From positions 19,476 through 83,475 of the forward strand of contig NASX01000010.1 in NCBI GenBank assembly GCA_002085155.1: 64,000 nucleotides of DNA, given 5' to 3'. Numbering within the stretch: the first letter of the stretch is position 1; each line of letters opens with the position of its first letter. The DNA comes from Sorangiineae bacterium NIC37A_2 (GTDB taxonomy: Bacteria; Myxococcota_A; Polyangia; Polyangiales; Polyangiaceae). Of this stretch, positions 9,430 through 17,934 are shown in pieces. Both the position numbers and the translations under genes were made by a program. The notes under the pieces are model-generated. The model was not told where the DNA came from. It saw only the letters and a list, made by a program, of their open reading frames with translations, and searched no databases.

Positions 9430-9545
9430 CCCGGCCGAAGGCTCGCCCCTCGGCCCGCAGGGCAGCCCGTTTCCCCACGGGTCGTGCCTTCGGGGGCGAT
9501 GAGTCGAGCGGGCCGCTCTCTCTGGGATAGCGACCCGCGCCTCTC

Positions 9546-10964
9546 TTAGAACGCGTTGCTCCGGACCTTCTTACCGAAGATGGTCAGGAAGATGATCCGA
9601 AGGTCGAGCATCAGGTCCCAGTTGTGGATGTAGTAGAGATCGTGCTCGAGGCGCTTCTCCATCTTGTAGATCGCCTCGGTCTCGCCCCGCCAGCCGTTCA
9701 CCTGAGCCCAGCCGGTGATGCCCGGTTTGACTTTGTGGCGGAGCATGTAGCGATGAATCTTCGAGCGGTAGAGCTCATTGTGGGCCACGGCGTGCGGACG
9801 CGGCCCCACGATCGACATGTGCCCAGCGATCACGTTCAAGAACTGAGGCAGCTCGTCGAGGGAGGTGCGCCGGAGGAAGGCGCCGAAGGGCGTCACGCGG
9901 CTGTCGTTCTTCGAGGCCTGGGTCACCTTGTCGCCATCCTCGCTCACGGTCATGGTCCGGAACTTGATGACCGGGATTTTCTCGCCGTTCAGACCATAGC
10001 GCCGCTGCACGAAGAAGACCGAGCCCGGCGAGGTCAACTTCACCAGGATCGCGATCACGATCATCGGAATCGCGATGATGAGCAGGATCAGCGAGCCGAT
10101 CAGGAGGTCTTCGAGCCGCTTCACCCAGCCGCCCAGTCCGCGGAACGGCGAGTCCAAAATACCGACGACCGGGACGTCCCCGACCATGGTCCACTGCGCG
10201 TGGAGCATATCGAAGACGAAGAAGTCGCCGACCACGTTCACCGTCGCCGTCGTGTCGGAGAGGCGCTCGATCAGGTCCGAGATGCGAGACTCCGCGCGAA
10301 GCGGGAGCGCGATGTAGACATAGTCGATCGATCCGGCGCGCACGTCCGAGACGAGCTGGTCCGCGCCTCCGCGGAACTCCACATCCACGCCCGTGATCTC
10401 ATAGCGCCGCGAGGGAATTCGGTCATCGTAGAACCCAACGAGCCGAACGCCCTGCGCAGGATCGCGAAGCTGATCCACAAGCCTCTGAGCGGTCCGCGTC
10501 ATGCCAACGATGACACCCGTGCGCACGCTGCGCCCGCTCTTGCGCAGCCGGTAGAGGACACCGCGAATGATCATGCGACCGGCGCACATGAGCACCGGCG
10601 CCAGAACGAACCAACCGGCGCTGACGACGCGCGAATAGACCTGGCTCTGTTTCGTTAGAAACGCCACCAGAAGCAGAACCGGGATCGTCGCGAGCCAGGT
10701 TCCTACCGCCAGTGTGATTTCCCGAGCGAGCGGCACGCCGCCCCAGGAACGGTAAAGACGATTGACCTCAGAGATGAAGTAGAAAGTGAGGAGACAAACG
10801 CAAAGCGCGACCGTGTCCTGATCTCGCCAGACCTGTCCGTAGATCTCAATCATGAACAGGAGCGACAGGCCCACCGTCACCGCGTCATTGATCCGCTGGA
10901 CGGCAGGAATGATCGACGTGGAATCGCGAAAGAATGCTCCCCGGAATTTCCCGCCTTGCTCCAT
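9546..10964 (-). CDS. Undecaprenyl-phosphate hexose-1-phosphate transferase (WcaJ/EpsZ-type)
   Basis: This is the priming enzyme for exopolysaccharide repeat units: it transfers hexose-1-phosphate (usually glucose) from the UDP-sugar to undecaprenyl phosphate in the inner membrane. Four N-terminal membrane segments (about 25-135) precede a Rossmann-like CoA_binding_3 domain (TGVIVGMTRTAQRLV). Next come a re-entrant hydrophobic segment (about 270-305) and the conserved catalytic domain: PVIKFRTM, RRTSLDELPQF, MSIVGPRPHA, KPGITGWAQVNGWRG and DLYYIHNWD. The length of 472 aa is normal. It is the most diagnostic gene of the locus and lies at its right edge. Confidence 0.95.
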   Translation of the reverse strand: MEQGGKFRGAFFRDSTSIIPAVQRINDAVTVGLSLLFMIEIYGQVWRDQDTVALCVCLLTFYFISEVNRLYRSWGGVPLAREITLAVGTWLATIPVLLLVAFLTKQSQVYSRVVSAGWFVLAPVLMCAGRMIIRGVLYRLRKSGRSVRTGVIVGMTRTAQRLVDQLRDPAQGVRLVGFYDDRIPSRRYEITGVDVEFRGGADQLVSDVRAGSIDYVYIALPLRAESRISDLIERLSDTTATVNVVGDFFVFDMLHAQWTMVGDVPVVGILDSPFRGLGGWVKRLEDLLIGSLILLIIAIPMIVIAILVKLTSPGSVFFVQRRYGLNGEKIPVIKFRTMTVSEDGDKVTQASKNDSRVTPFGAFLRRTSLDELPQFLNVIAGHMSIVGPRPHAVAHNELYRSKIHRYMLRHKVKPGITGWAQVNGWRGETEAIYKMEKRLEHDLYYIHNWDLMLDLRIIFLTIFGKKVRSNAF

Positions 10965-11165
10965 ATTTGTTTCTCAGATGCCGACTTCGGACCCGCTCTT
11001 GTGTCGCGCCACAGCGGGCTCGATCCCAAGGTATCGCTCGGGACTTTACAAGGGCACAGGTCCAAAAATAAAGGTACGAATTGCGGAAGGTTCGGGAAAG
11101 GGGGATCGCTCCCGCACGCTCAGCAGGGGCGAGACCGAAGGCCCAAGTACGCTACCCGTTTCGCT

Positions 11166-12071
11166 TCAGGCGTAAATCGTCCCGGTTCCCATGCCGACGC
11201 AGGGCCCGCCAACGCGCAGGTCGCGTAGAACGCCGTCCCAGTGAGAATAGCTCACGTGCAGGGTGCTCTTCCGGCCCAGTTCCGTCCCTTGGCTCAGGAT
11301 GGCATGGGTTCCAGAGGCGACATTCCCGAGGCCGTGGCGAAGGGCGTATCCGATCAGGGGCCCGCAGGCCTCTTCGGAGGCGGGCTCTTCGTAGACGCCG
11401 AGGGAGGGCGTAAACGCCCGAAGCTGGGCCAAATAGCCCGGCGGCGTCCCCTTGAGGGAAAATGCGACGAGGTTCGGCGCCTCGAAACGCTGTAACGTCC
11501 GCTCCCAGATGCTCTCGCGCAGCTTGATCTTGGCGAGAGAGCTCGCGTTCTTCAGCGGCACCATCACGTACGGCACGCCCGCGCTCGCGACCTCGAGAGG
11601 CCCTTCCGCGAGCTCGTCCGGCCGAAGCGAGAGGACCGCCGCAATCGTTTCACGCTCCGGAAAAATGGATCCGAAAGTCGGAAGCTCCTGGCGCACGGAG
11701 TAGACGCGGGCCGAATAGGCGACAGACACCGGGGCCTCGTCCTGCTCGAGGATGATGCGCGTGGAGGGCGCCGAAGGCCGCGGGGGTTCAACGGAGCCGC
11801 CCTGGAGGACAAAGACCGTCGCAATCGTCGGCAGGCCAGCGCCGTTCAGCTCAACGCTCGGGGTGAAGACGCGAACCTTCGCCTGCGCCCCCTCACTTGT
11901 GGCAGGAAGCACGAAGGCAGTGCGAGGAAAGCCAAGCTCTCGCGCGATGAGCTGCATCGAGGCGCCGTCAAGGCCGGTCGAATCGGGGAAGACCGCGACC
12001 GTTTTCCCGCAAAATGGCTGCTCCGCGAAGACGTTGACAATCTGGTAGGTACGTGGAGCGCGCCCGAACAT
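11166..12071 (-). CDS. PhzF-family protein, probable pseudoenzyme
   Basis: The overall PhzF/diaminopimelate-epimerase-like fold is evident: an N-terminal YQIVNVFAEQPF strand, LIARELGFPRTAFVLP, FTPSVELNGAGLPTIAT, and the C-terminal GGPCVGMGTGTIYA. Active family members read VDVF, a catalytic Glu in NLSETxF, GHPT, and an acidic EDP(A/V)TGS loop. Here these are VNVF, Arg in place of Glu, GLPT (His lost) and EEPASEEA. From family knowledge these are the proton-transfer residues, so isomerase activity is probably lost. At 301 aa the length is normal and the frame is intact, implying retention for some other role. Confidence 0.8.
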   Translation of the reverse strand: MFGRAPRTYQIVNVFAEQPFCGKTVAVFPDSTGLDGASMQLIARELGFPRTAFVLPATSEGAQAKVRVFTPSVELNGAGLPTIATVFVLQGGSVEPPRPSAPSTRIILEQDEAPVSVAYSARVYSVRQELPTFGSIFPERETIAAVLSLRPDELAEGPLEVASAGVPYVMVPLKNASSLAKIKLRESIWERTLQRFEAPNLVAFSLKGTPPGYLAQLRAFTPSLGVYEEPASEEACGPLIGYALRHGLGNVASGTHAILSQGTELGRKSTLHVSYSHWDGVLRDLRVGGPCVGMGTGTIYA

Positions 12072-12135
12072 AGGGAGCGGTCTTTTACCACGTATGCCCT
12101 CGATCCTACACAGGGAAAGCGCGGAGGCTTGGGTG

Positions 12136-12160
12136 ACCCCGGGGAGGGGCTCCCCTCGGG
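12136..12160 (-). terminator. GC-rich hairpin downstream of the dCMP deaminase gene
   Basis: A CCGGGGAG/CTCCCC stem with a bulged A lies directly after the stop codon of the minus-strand deaminase gene. There is no T run, so intrinsic termination is only a possibility. Confidence 0.3.
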
Positions 12161-12646
12161 CTAGCCTGGGCCGTCGGAGGGTTCGGGCCGCGGGACCTCT
12201 TCCATGGGTATACGGCGGATCCGAATATTCGCTTCCTCGAGCATCTTGAGGCTCAGCTCGAAGTCGTCACGCCAGCGCTCGGGAACCTCGAGCTCCGCCG
12301 GGTAGACGACCTCGACGATGCCTGCTTGAATGAGAGATCGTGCGCAGCGCGTACAGGGGGGCCAGGTCACGAACATCGTGCAGCCGGACAGCGACACGCC
12401 AATCCGGGCCGCGTGGAGAATCGCGTTTTCTTCTGCATGACAGATGAGCGGGTACTTGAGGGCGCGATCCGTCAGGCGCTCGGTCGTGTCTTCGATTCCT
12501 CGAGGCAACCCGTTAAAGCCCGTGCTCCGGATCTCACGATCGGCTCCTACGACGACACAGCCCACTTGCGTCGACGGATCTTTGCTCCAAGCGGCGATAT
12601 GGCTCGCCAAAGCGAGGAATCTGCGATCCCATTTGTAGCTCGTCAT
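12161..12646 (-). CDS. Deoxycytidylate (dCMP) deaminase
   Basis: Zinc-dependent deaminase converting dCMP to dUMP for thymidylate synthesis. The zinc and catalytic motifs are complete: CHAEENAI (His and proton-shuttle Glu, about residues 70-77) and WPPCTRCA (two Cys ligands, about 95-102). The N-terminus WDRRFLALASHIAAWSKDPSTQVGC and FNGLPRGIED are typical of the ComEB/dCMP deaminase family, as is the length of 161 aa. It is divergent from the lipoprotein gene at 12836, with 189 nt between them. Confidence 0.95.
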   Translation of the reverse strand: MTSYKWDRRFLALASHIAAWSKDPSTQVGCVVVGADREIRSTGFNGLPRGIEDTTERLTDRALKYPLICHAEENAILHAARIGVSLSGCTMFVTWPPCTRCARSLIQAGIVEVVYPAELEVPERWRDDFELSLKMLEEANIRIRRIPMEEVPRPEPSDGPG

Positions 12647-12835
12647 TTGTTTGAATTTCGTGAGAGTAGTTTTTCGCCCTCGGCGAGCAACCTGTCAGGA
12701 AAAAGGGACAGGTGCGCGGCCTTAACAGAGCCGCCCTGCCGCGGAAAGAGCTCGACTCGCCAGGGACGTCTGCTTTCATGGCAGCCTGCCCAGAATTGCC
12801 CACCTTTGGGTACTGTACGGGTCTCGAGAGAAAAA

Positions 12836-14116
12836 ATGCGCAAATCCCTTAGCTTCCTTCTGTTTGGCTCTTTCGCACTGACCGTCGCGTGTTCTTCTGA
12901 CCCCGCTGGGCTCCCGGGCCCTGATGGTTCGGGCGGCTCAGGGGATCCGGGCTCCGGTGGAGCAGGTCCCGGTGCCGGCGGAGACGCTCCGGGCGCCGGA
13001 GGTGACCAGACCGCAGGAGGCGGAGAATCCGGCGGCGGACCGAACAACGGAATCGGTGGCGGAGCCAGCGGCGGTGACGGAAGCGGTGGTGTTCCACCGA
13101 TCGGCGGCGGCGGAGGTGGTGGTACCAGCGCGGGCGGCTCTCCGAGCGGCGGAGCGCCCGGTGGAACCGGCGGAGGCGGCACCACGATCCCGGGCGGGCG
13201 GTTTTCGTGTCCCCCCGGTTCGGAGAACCTGACACCGACCCTCGGTACCGCGACCCTCGTTCCGGGAACGATGCCAGAGATGCCGGGGAACTCGAACTCG
13301 ATCGTCGAGGGTCCCGTCTGGCGTGAGGGCAAGCTCTACTTCTCCCAGATGCGGGACTACGGACCGCTCAATCCGTCGCGGCTCATGGTCTATGACGGGA
13401 CGACCTTCTCCGAGCTGATCCCGATCGTCGTGGACCCGGAGAATCCACAGATGGCCCTCTCCCACGCCGGGACGAACGGGCTCGCCCTCGGCGGCGATGG
13501 AAAGCTCTACGGCGCGAGCCACCTGGTGGGCGGAATCGTGAGCTTTGACCTCAGCGCGAATCCTCCCGCGTCGACGACCGTCATCGCTCAGTTCGAAGGC
13601 AACCGCCTCAACTCGCCGAACGATCTGGCGATCCGCAGCGACGGAACGATCTACTTCAGCGATCCGGATTGGCAGTGCATGGGGGGCGAGTGCCCGCAGA
13701 CGAAAAACCGCGTCTATTCCTACTCGGGAGGCACGCTCAAGGAGATCCCGACGGATCACATGAAGCCGAACGGCGTCTCGCTGTCCCCGGACGAAGCTTG
13801 GCTCTACGTCACTGGCGACGGAACGATGGTGCGGTACCCGGTGATGGGGGACTCCGTCGGGACACCCGAGCCCTTCGGGAACATCACGGGCGGCGACGGC
13901 ATGGCCATCGACTGCGCCGGGAATATTTACGTCGCAGCAAACGGGTTCCTCCAGGTTCTCTCAAAGGAAGGAACACCTCTCGGAAGCATCACCGCGCTCG
14001 GCCAGGCCACAAACGCCGCCTTTGGGGGTCCCGATTCGAAGACCCTTTATATCACCGTCATGCAGCCCGCGGGCATCTACCGAGTCGACGTGGGCGTACC
14101 GGGCTTCCCCTACTGA
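12836..14116 (+). CDS. Lipoprotein with SMP-30/gluconolactonase-type beta-propeller
   Basis: A 426-aa surface lipoprotein. Lipobox TVAC is followed by a Gly/Ser-rich linker of about 100 residues, then a six-bladed propeller of the SMP-30/gluconolaconase type. Metal-site candidates are the Glu of IVEGPVWREGKLYF, the Asn/Asp of NSPNDLAIRSDG and GDGMAIDCAGN. Such enzymes hydrolyse sugar lactones or other esters; the exact substrate is unknown. The open frame reaches back to 12326, but ATG 12836 gives a classical signal peptide; the A-rich run before it offers only a weak ribosome site. Its architecture matches seven other lipoproteins in this window. Confidence 0.88.
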   Translation: MRKSLSFLLFGSFALTVACSSDPAGLPGPDGSGGSGDPGSGGAGPGAGGDAPGAGGDQTAGGGESGGGPNNGIGGGASGGDGSGGVPPIGGGGGGGTSAGGSPSGGAPGGTGGGGTTIPGGRFSCPPGSENLTPTLGTATLVPGTMPEMPGNSNSIVEGPVWREGKLYFSQMRDYGPLNPSRLMVYDGTTFSELIPIVVDPENPQMALSHAGTNGLALGGDGKLYGASHLVGGIVSFDLSANPPASTTVIAQFEGNRLNSPNDLAIRSDGTIYFSDPDWQCMGGECPQTKNRVYSYSGGTLKEIPTDHMKPNGVSLSPDEAWLYVTGDGTMVRYPVMGDSVGTPEPFGNITGGDGMAIDCAGNIYVAANGFLQVLSKEGTPLGSITALGQATNAAFGGPDSKTLYITVMQPAGIYRVDVGVPGFPY

Positions 14117-14132
14117 AAGACGAGCAGCCACT

Positions 14133-14154
14133 GGCCGCCTCGAGTGAGGCGGCC
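14133..14154 (+). terminator. Perfect 9-bp hairpin after the SMP-30 lipoprotein gene
   Basis: GGCCGCCTC and GAGGCGGCC pair perfectly across the 4-nt loop GAGT, 16 nt after the stop codon. No T run follows, so it may be a terminator or an RNA-end stabiliser. Confidence 0.5.
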
Positions 14155-14246
14155 GGCACGCGGTCCATCGTGATATCGTGTGCCGTTTCGCGCGCCGTAT
14201 CCCGTCGAGTCGATGCGTGGAGCGCCGCGTCCGAGGATGGCGGTGA

Positions 14247-14470
14247 ACGGACCAACGAAAGACCTCCGGAGGTCTCGCAAGGGGCGGCGAGAGCGCAGGA
14301 GGGAGCGGCGGAGGTCTCCCAAGCGGCGGCAAGAGCTCAGGAGGAAACGGCAGCGGCAGCTTGTACCTCGACGCGCCCTCCACAGGTTTCTCTTCCAGCT
14401 TACCGCCACCGGAAGGCCCGCGGGTCGACGTTGGTATCGACATCGACCGGGAGGCGGGAGTCTTAGCCCG
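14247..14470 (+). pseudogene. Remnant of a Gly/Ser-rich linker lipoprotein gene
   Basis: From 14247 one frame reads a Gly/Ser-rich linker (SGGLARGGESAGGSGGG, then PSGGKSSGGNGSGS), followed by LYLDAPSTGFSSS and VDVGIDIDREAG. This is the composition of the linkers in the intact lipoproteins nearby. No start codon or signal peptide precedes it: an in-frame stop lies at 14244-14246. The downstream reading degenerates before the next gene. I read it as a 5'-truncated relic of a paralogous lipoprotein. No domain can be assigned. Confidence 0.45.
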
Positions 14471-14634
14471 CGGTGGCAACAAAACAGGCGATTGTCGAGC
14501 CCGCTCCGAGGGGAGAACCGAGGTCGGACGTCTACCTCGGACCTTGAGGCCCACACCTTGGCCCCTACAGGCAACTTGGCCCTCGCCGACAACTTGGCCC
14601 TCGCCGGCAAGACCGGCTAGGTGCTTTGAGATCT

Positions 14635-15243
14635 ATGCCTTCTGTCGATCCCTCCGCGAAGAAAATCCTGGGCGGGCTCACGCTCCTTTCGCTCCTTGCG
14701 ATTTCTGGCTGTTCGAGCGGCAAGGAGGTGTGCGGAGCGGGCGTCGAGTCCCGAGCGCGCCCTGGGATCACTTTCGGTCGCTACCAGACCTTCGCGCTCA
14801 AAAATCCGAATCGCTCCCCGCTGAGCGGCAAAGAGAGCTCGGACTTGCCCTCAAACGTCGAAGTGCTCTTGAAGCGAGCCAACATGGAAGCCGGCGCCGC
14901 GCTCGCGCAAGCTGGGCTCGAAGAGGTCGACCCGAATCAGGAAACACCTGATCTCTGGGTGACCAGTGCCGCTGCGACGGAGGTCGAGGACGGCGCTGCG
15001 TGGGATTGCGTCAGCGGCTGGAAGTGGTGGGGCTGGTACGAGGAGTTCGATGCTTGCCGCTGGGTCGAGCCGGTCCCTGTCGAGTACCGGCCGGGAACCC
15101 TGGTCGTGAGCGTCGTCGATCCAGCCAAGGACGAGGTCGTGTTCGGAGGGCTTGCTTCGGAACTGCTCGACTGTTCCGGCGATCAGAACACCTCGATCGA
15201 GCTCACCGTCGAAGAAATCTTCGCTGACTATCCGGGAAAGTGA
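14635..15243 (+). CDS. Lipoprotein, DUF4136-like
   Basis: A 202-aa lipoprotein with lipobox ISGC. The mature part resembles DUF4136: an early FGRYQTFAL strand, a central ETPDLWVTS strand, a Trp-rich insertion (SGWKWWGWYEEF), then GTLVVSVVDPAKDEVVFGG and a terminal VEEIFADYP helix. DUF4136 proteins are periplasmic or outer-membrane and of unknown function. ATG 14635 is the first ATG of the frame and gives a normal signal peptide. It stands alone between the lipoprotein relic and the kinase gene. Confidence 0.75.
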   Translation: MPSVDPSAKKILGGLTLLSLLAISGCSSGKEVCGAGVESRARPGITFGRYQTFALKNPNRSPLSGKESSDLPSNVEVLLKRANMEAGAALAQAGLEEVDPNQETPDLWVTSAAATEVEDGAAWDCVSGWKWWGWYEEFDACRWVEPVPVEYRPGTLVVSVVDPAKDEVVFGGLASELLDCSGDQNTSIELTVEEIFADYPGK

Positions 15244-15373
15244 CGATCAAGCTGTGTCGCAGGGGAGCCCGGGGCGGCCTCCGCGTGCAACCAACCTGAA
15301 CTCCCTCGCCACGCGGCCGTTCTGCTGGCACGATTGTCGGGAGATTTTTCCGATGTGGTCCCGGTGAGGTTCC

Positions 15374-17836
15374 GTGGGAGACAGCGCAGCACATCGTCCC
15401 CCTGAGGACAATCGAGACCAACCAGCCGCAGAGCCCGCGCCGGCGGTGACGCGGCCGCCGAGCCTCAAGTACCAGGCGGTCCCACCAGACCGCGTCCAGC
15501 CCTTCCCCCTGCCCGAGGAGCTCCCGGACCTCTCCCTCTCGGAGCAGAACTCCTGGGCCGGAGAAGAGGTCTCACCGGATGCTCCGGATCCTCTGATCGG
15601 TCAGACGTTGCAGGGCACCTACTTGGTCTTGCGCGTGCTCGGAGCCGGCGGCATGGGCCGAGTGTACGAAGCGCACCACACGCGCATTTTCGCCAAGCGC
15701 TACGCCATCAAGGTCCTCCACGCGGAGTTCGCTCGCAACCCCGAGCTCCGTCAGAGGTTCCAGCGAGAAGCAGAGGCCGCCGCATCCATCGAGCACAGCG
15801 GCGTCGTCGGGACTTACGACGTCGGCGAGACGCCCGAAGGCTGGCCTTACATGGTCTGTGAGCTCCTGATGGGAGTCGACCTCAATGAATATCTAAAAAC
15901 TCATGGCGCGCTCGCTCCCGAAGTCGTCGCTCACATCGGCAAACAGCTCGCAAGCGCGCTCGCTGCTGCCCACGCGAAAGGCGTCATCCACCGAGACCTC
16001 AAGCCTCACAATATCTTCGTGCTCGCTCCGGAAGCTGAGCAGCCAGAAGGGGCTAGCGCGCTTCCCGCGGTCAAAGTCCTCGACTTTGGCTTGTCCCGCT
16101 TCATGGAGCGCGACACCGAGCTGACGAAAACCGGCATCATCATCGGAACGCCCGGTTACATGGCTCCGGAGCAGGCCATGGGCCAAGAGACCGACATCCG
16201 CACGGATGTCTACGGCATCGGAGCCCTGCTCTACGCAATGGCGACCGGTCAGGCTCCCTTTGGCGAAGAGACCCCACAGCTCACGGTGCTAGCGGTCATG
16301 AACCGCGAGCCTCCCCGGCCGCGAGATATCAATCCGAAGGTCCCGATTGAACTCGAGATCGTCATCCAGAAGGCCATGGCCCGACAGGCAGCCGAACGCT
16401 ACCAAAGCGCTCCCGAGCTCGGAGAGGCGCTCGCGCGTCTGTACGCGCCCTACGGCCCCTTGAACCGTCGCGGTGACCAGAAGAGCTCGCGTCTCCTGTC
16501 GAGCCCCAGGCTCCGCCTCGGCCTCACGCTCGGGCTCCTGGCAGTGTTTCTCGCATGTGCCGCCTACGGCGCCGCTTTGGGTGGTCTCGAGCTTTTCGGC
16601 GACACTCTTCGGCACTTCCGCCCGAGCCTGCTCGAATGGCTTCTTCTGGCATTCCTCGGCCTGGTTAGTCTCGGAACCGCAGCAACCGCGCTCTATCTCT
16701 TAGAACGGCGCGTCTGGAACAACAGCGCCCGAGTCGCAGAACTCGTGCCCAAGGCGGCCCGCGCGCTCTTTGTCGCGATCGCGGCCTACGGCCTCTCGGC
16801 GCTCTTCAGCCTCACAACAAGCGCAACGTTCGCCGCGGTCCATAAGAGGCCTATCGCGGGCGACTCCCTCACCCCGCCAGTTCTCCTCCTCGTTCTCTTC
16901 GGGATCGCGACGCTGGGCGGTACCGTCTCGCTTCTCAGAAGTCTCTTCGCCGTCACGAAAAACCGGATCCTCTCCGCGCTGACGCAGACCATAGCTCCCG
17001 CCCTAGCGATGGTCCTCAGTCTTTGGCTCATCACGCTTCCCCATCGCTCCGAGCCCGCGAGCCGGCCTTCCCTCGCAGTCGCAGCCGAGGATTCGAGTGC
17101 GCCCCAAGGCTCTTCCTCCTCTGGGAGAGGCGAAGCACCCGAGAGAGCCGCAGAAAAGGGCTCGGCCTCGCGCGCCGGTTCCCCGCCTCCTGCTCCCCAC
17201 GAGCTCGCCCCCAAGGACGACCTCGACATTGCGATCCACGACGGCCCCGAAGCCCTGGAAGCTCTGAAGGAGAAGTATCCCAGGGACGCGAAAATCCTGA
17301 AAGCGCTGGTGCTCGCCTACGCGAGTCGCGCAGACACCCTCACCCGTTCCCTCGAGACCATCTCCGACCTGTTGCAGCTCGATCCAACGGCCAACAAGGA
17401 CAGCGACGTCGTCTTCATCCTGAAGAAAGGACTGCTTCTGAAGGGTAAACCCTACGCCGCGGCCGCCAGCGCTGTCAGGAATCACATGGGAACCGAGGGA
17501 GCCGAGCTCCTCTACCAACTCATGAGCGAGCGCCCCGAACATCGCGCGCGCCTCAAAGAGCTCTTCCAAGAGCTGCGCAAGACGAAGCGCGCCGCGCCGA
17601 ACGTGCTCATCGCCTACGACCTGAGGTACGCCCCGAGCTGCCAGGCCCGAGTGCCGCTGCTCGAACGAGCCGAACAAGACGGCGACATCCGCAGCCTTCA
17701 CCAACTCCAAGCCCTGAGCACTGCGCCGAAGAAGTGTGGCTGGGGACGGACTTGTTATCCTCCGTGCAAAGCGGAGGCCGAACGATTCCGAAAGAGCGCC
17801 AAGGTGATCGCCCGGCGCCTCGAAACGTCGCCCTGA
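15374..17836 (+). CDS. Membrane Ser/Thr protein kinase (Pkn family)
   Basis: An 820-aa receptor-like kinase. Kinase domain about 75-355: Gly loop GAGGMGRVYEA (about 90-100), ATP-binding Lys 113 in YAIKVLH, catalytic loop HRDLKPHN starting at His 206, DFG at Asp 237, and GTPGYMAPEQ. All catalytic residues are present, so it should be active. Five hydrophobic segments follow (about 375-560), unlike the single helix of PknB-type kinases. The C-terminal domain (about 600-820) has alternating charged and hydrophobic helices and several Cys. GTG 15374 is the first start. The ligand is unknown. Confidence 0.9.
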   Translation: MGDSAAHRPPEDNRDQPAAEPAPAVTRPPSLKYQAVPPDRVQPFPLPEELPDLSLSEQNSWAGEEVSPDAPDPLIGQTLQGTYLVLRVLGAGGMGRVYEAHHTRIFAKRYAIKVLHAEFARNPELRQRFQREAEAAASIEHSGVVGTYDVGETPEGWPYMVCELLMGVDLNEYLKTHGALAPEVVAHIGKQLASALAAAHAKGVIHRDLKPHNIFVLAPEAEQPEGASALPAVKVLDFGLSRFMERDTELTKTGIIIGTPGYMAPEQAMGQETDIRTDVYGIGALLYAMATGQAPFGEETPQLTVLAVMNREPPRPRDINPKVPIELEIVIQKAMARQAAERYQSAPELGEALARLYAPYGPLNRRGDQKSSRLLSSPRLRLGLTLGLLAVFLACAAYGAALGGLELFGDTLRHFRPSLLEWLLLAFLGLVSLGTAATALYLLERRVWNNSARVAELVPKAARALFVAIAAYGLSALFSLTTSATFAAVHKRPIAGDSLTPPVLLLVLFGIATLGGTVSLLRSLFAVTKNRILSALTQTIAPALAMVLSLWLITLPHRSEPASRPSLAVAAEDSSAPQGSSSSGRGEAPERAAEKGSASRAGSPPPAPHELAPKDDLDIAIHDGPEALEALKEKYPRDAKILKALVLAYASRADTLTRSLETISDLLQLDPTANKDSDVVFILKKGLLLKGKPYAAAASAVRNHMGTEGAELLYQLMSERPEHRARLKELFQELRKTKRAAPNVLIAYDLRYAPSCQARVPLLERAEQDGDIRSLHQLQALSTAPKKCGWGRTCYPPCKAEAERFRKSAKVIARRLETSP

Positions 17837-17889
17837 GCCCCCGCGCGGCGTAGAGCTGTGCGCGCTCGAATCGATGGGAACAAAGTGAA

Positions 17890-17909
17890 AAGGCGCCCGA
17901 GGGCGCCTT
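17890..17909 (-). terminator. Intrinsic terminator of the RhlE helicase gene
   Basis: AAGGCGCCC and GGGCGCCTT form a strong stem about 25 nt beyond the helicase stop. On the minus strand the stem is followed by TTTTC, giving termination in that direction. It also lies 53 nt after the convergent kinase gene and may serve both. Confidence 0.7.
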
Positions 17910-17934
17910 CTCCGTTCATGATGGAGAACTTACG

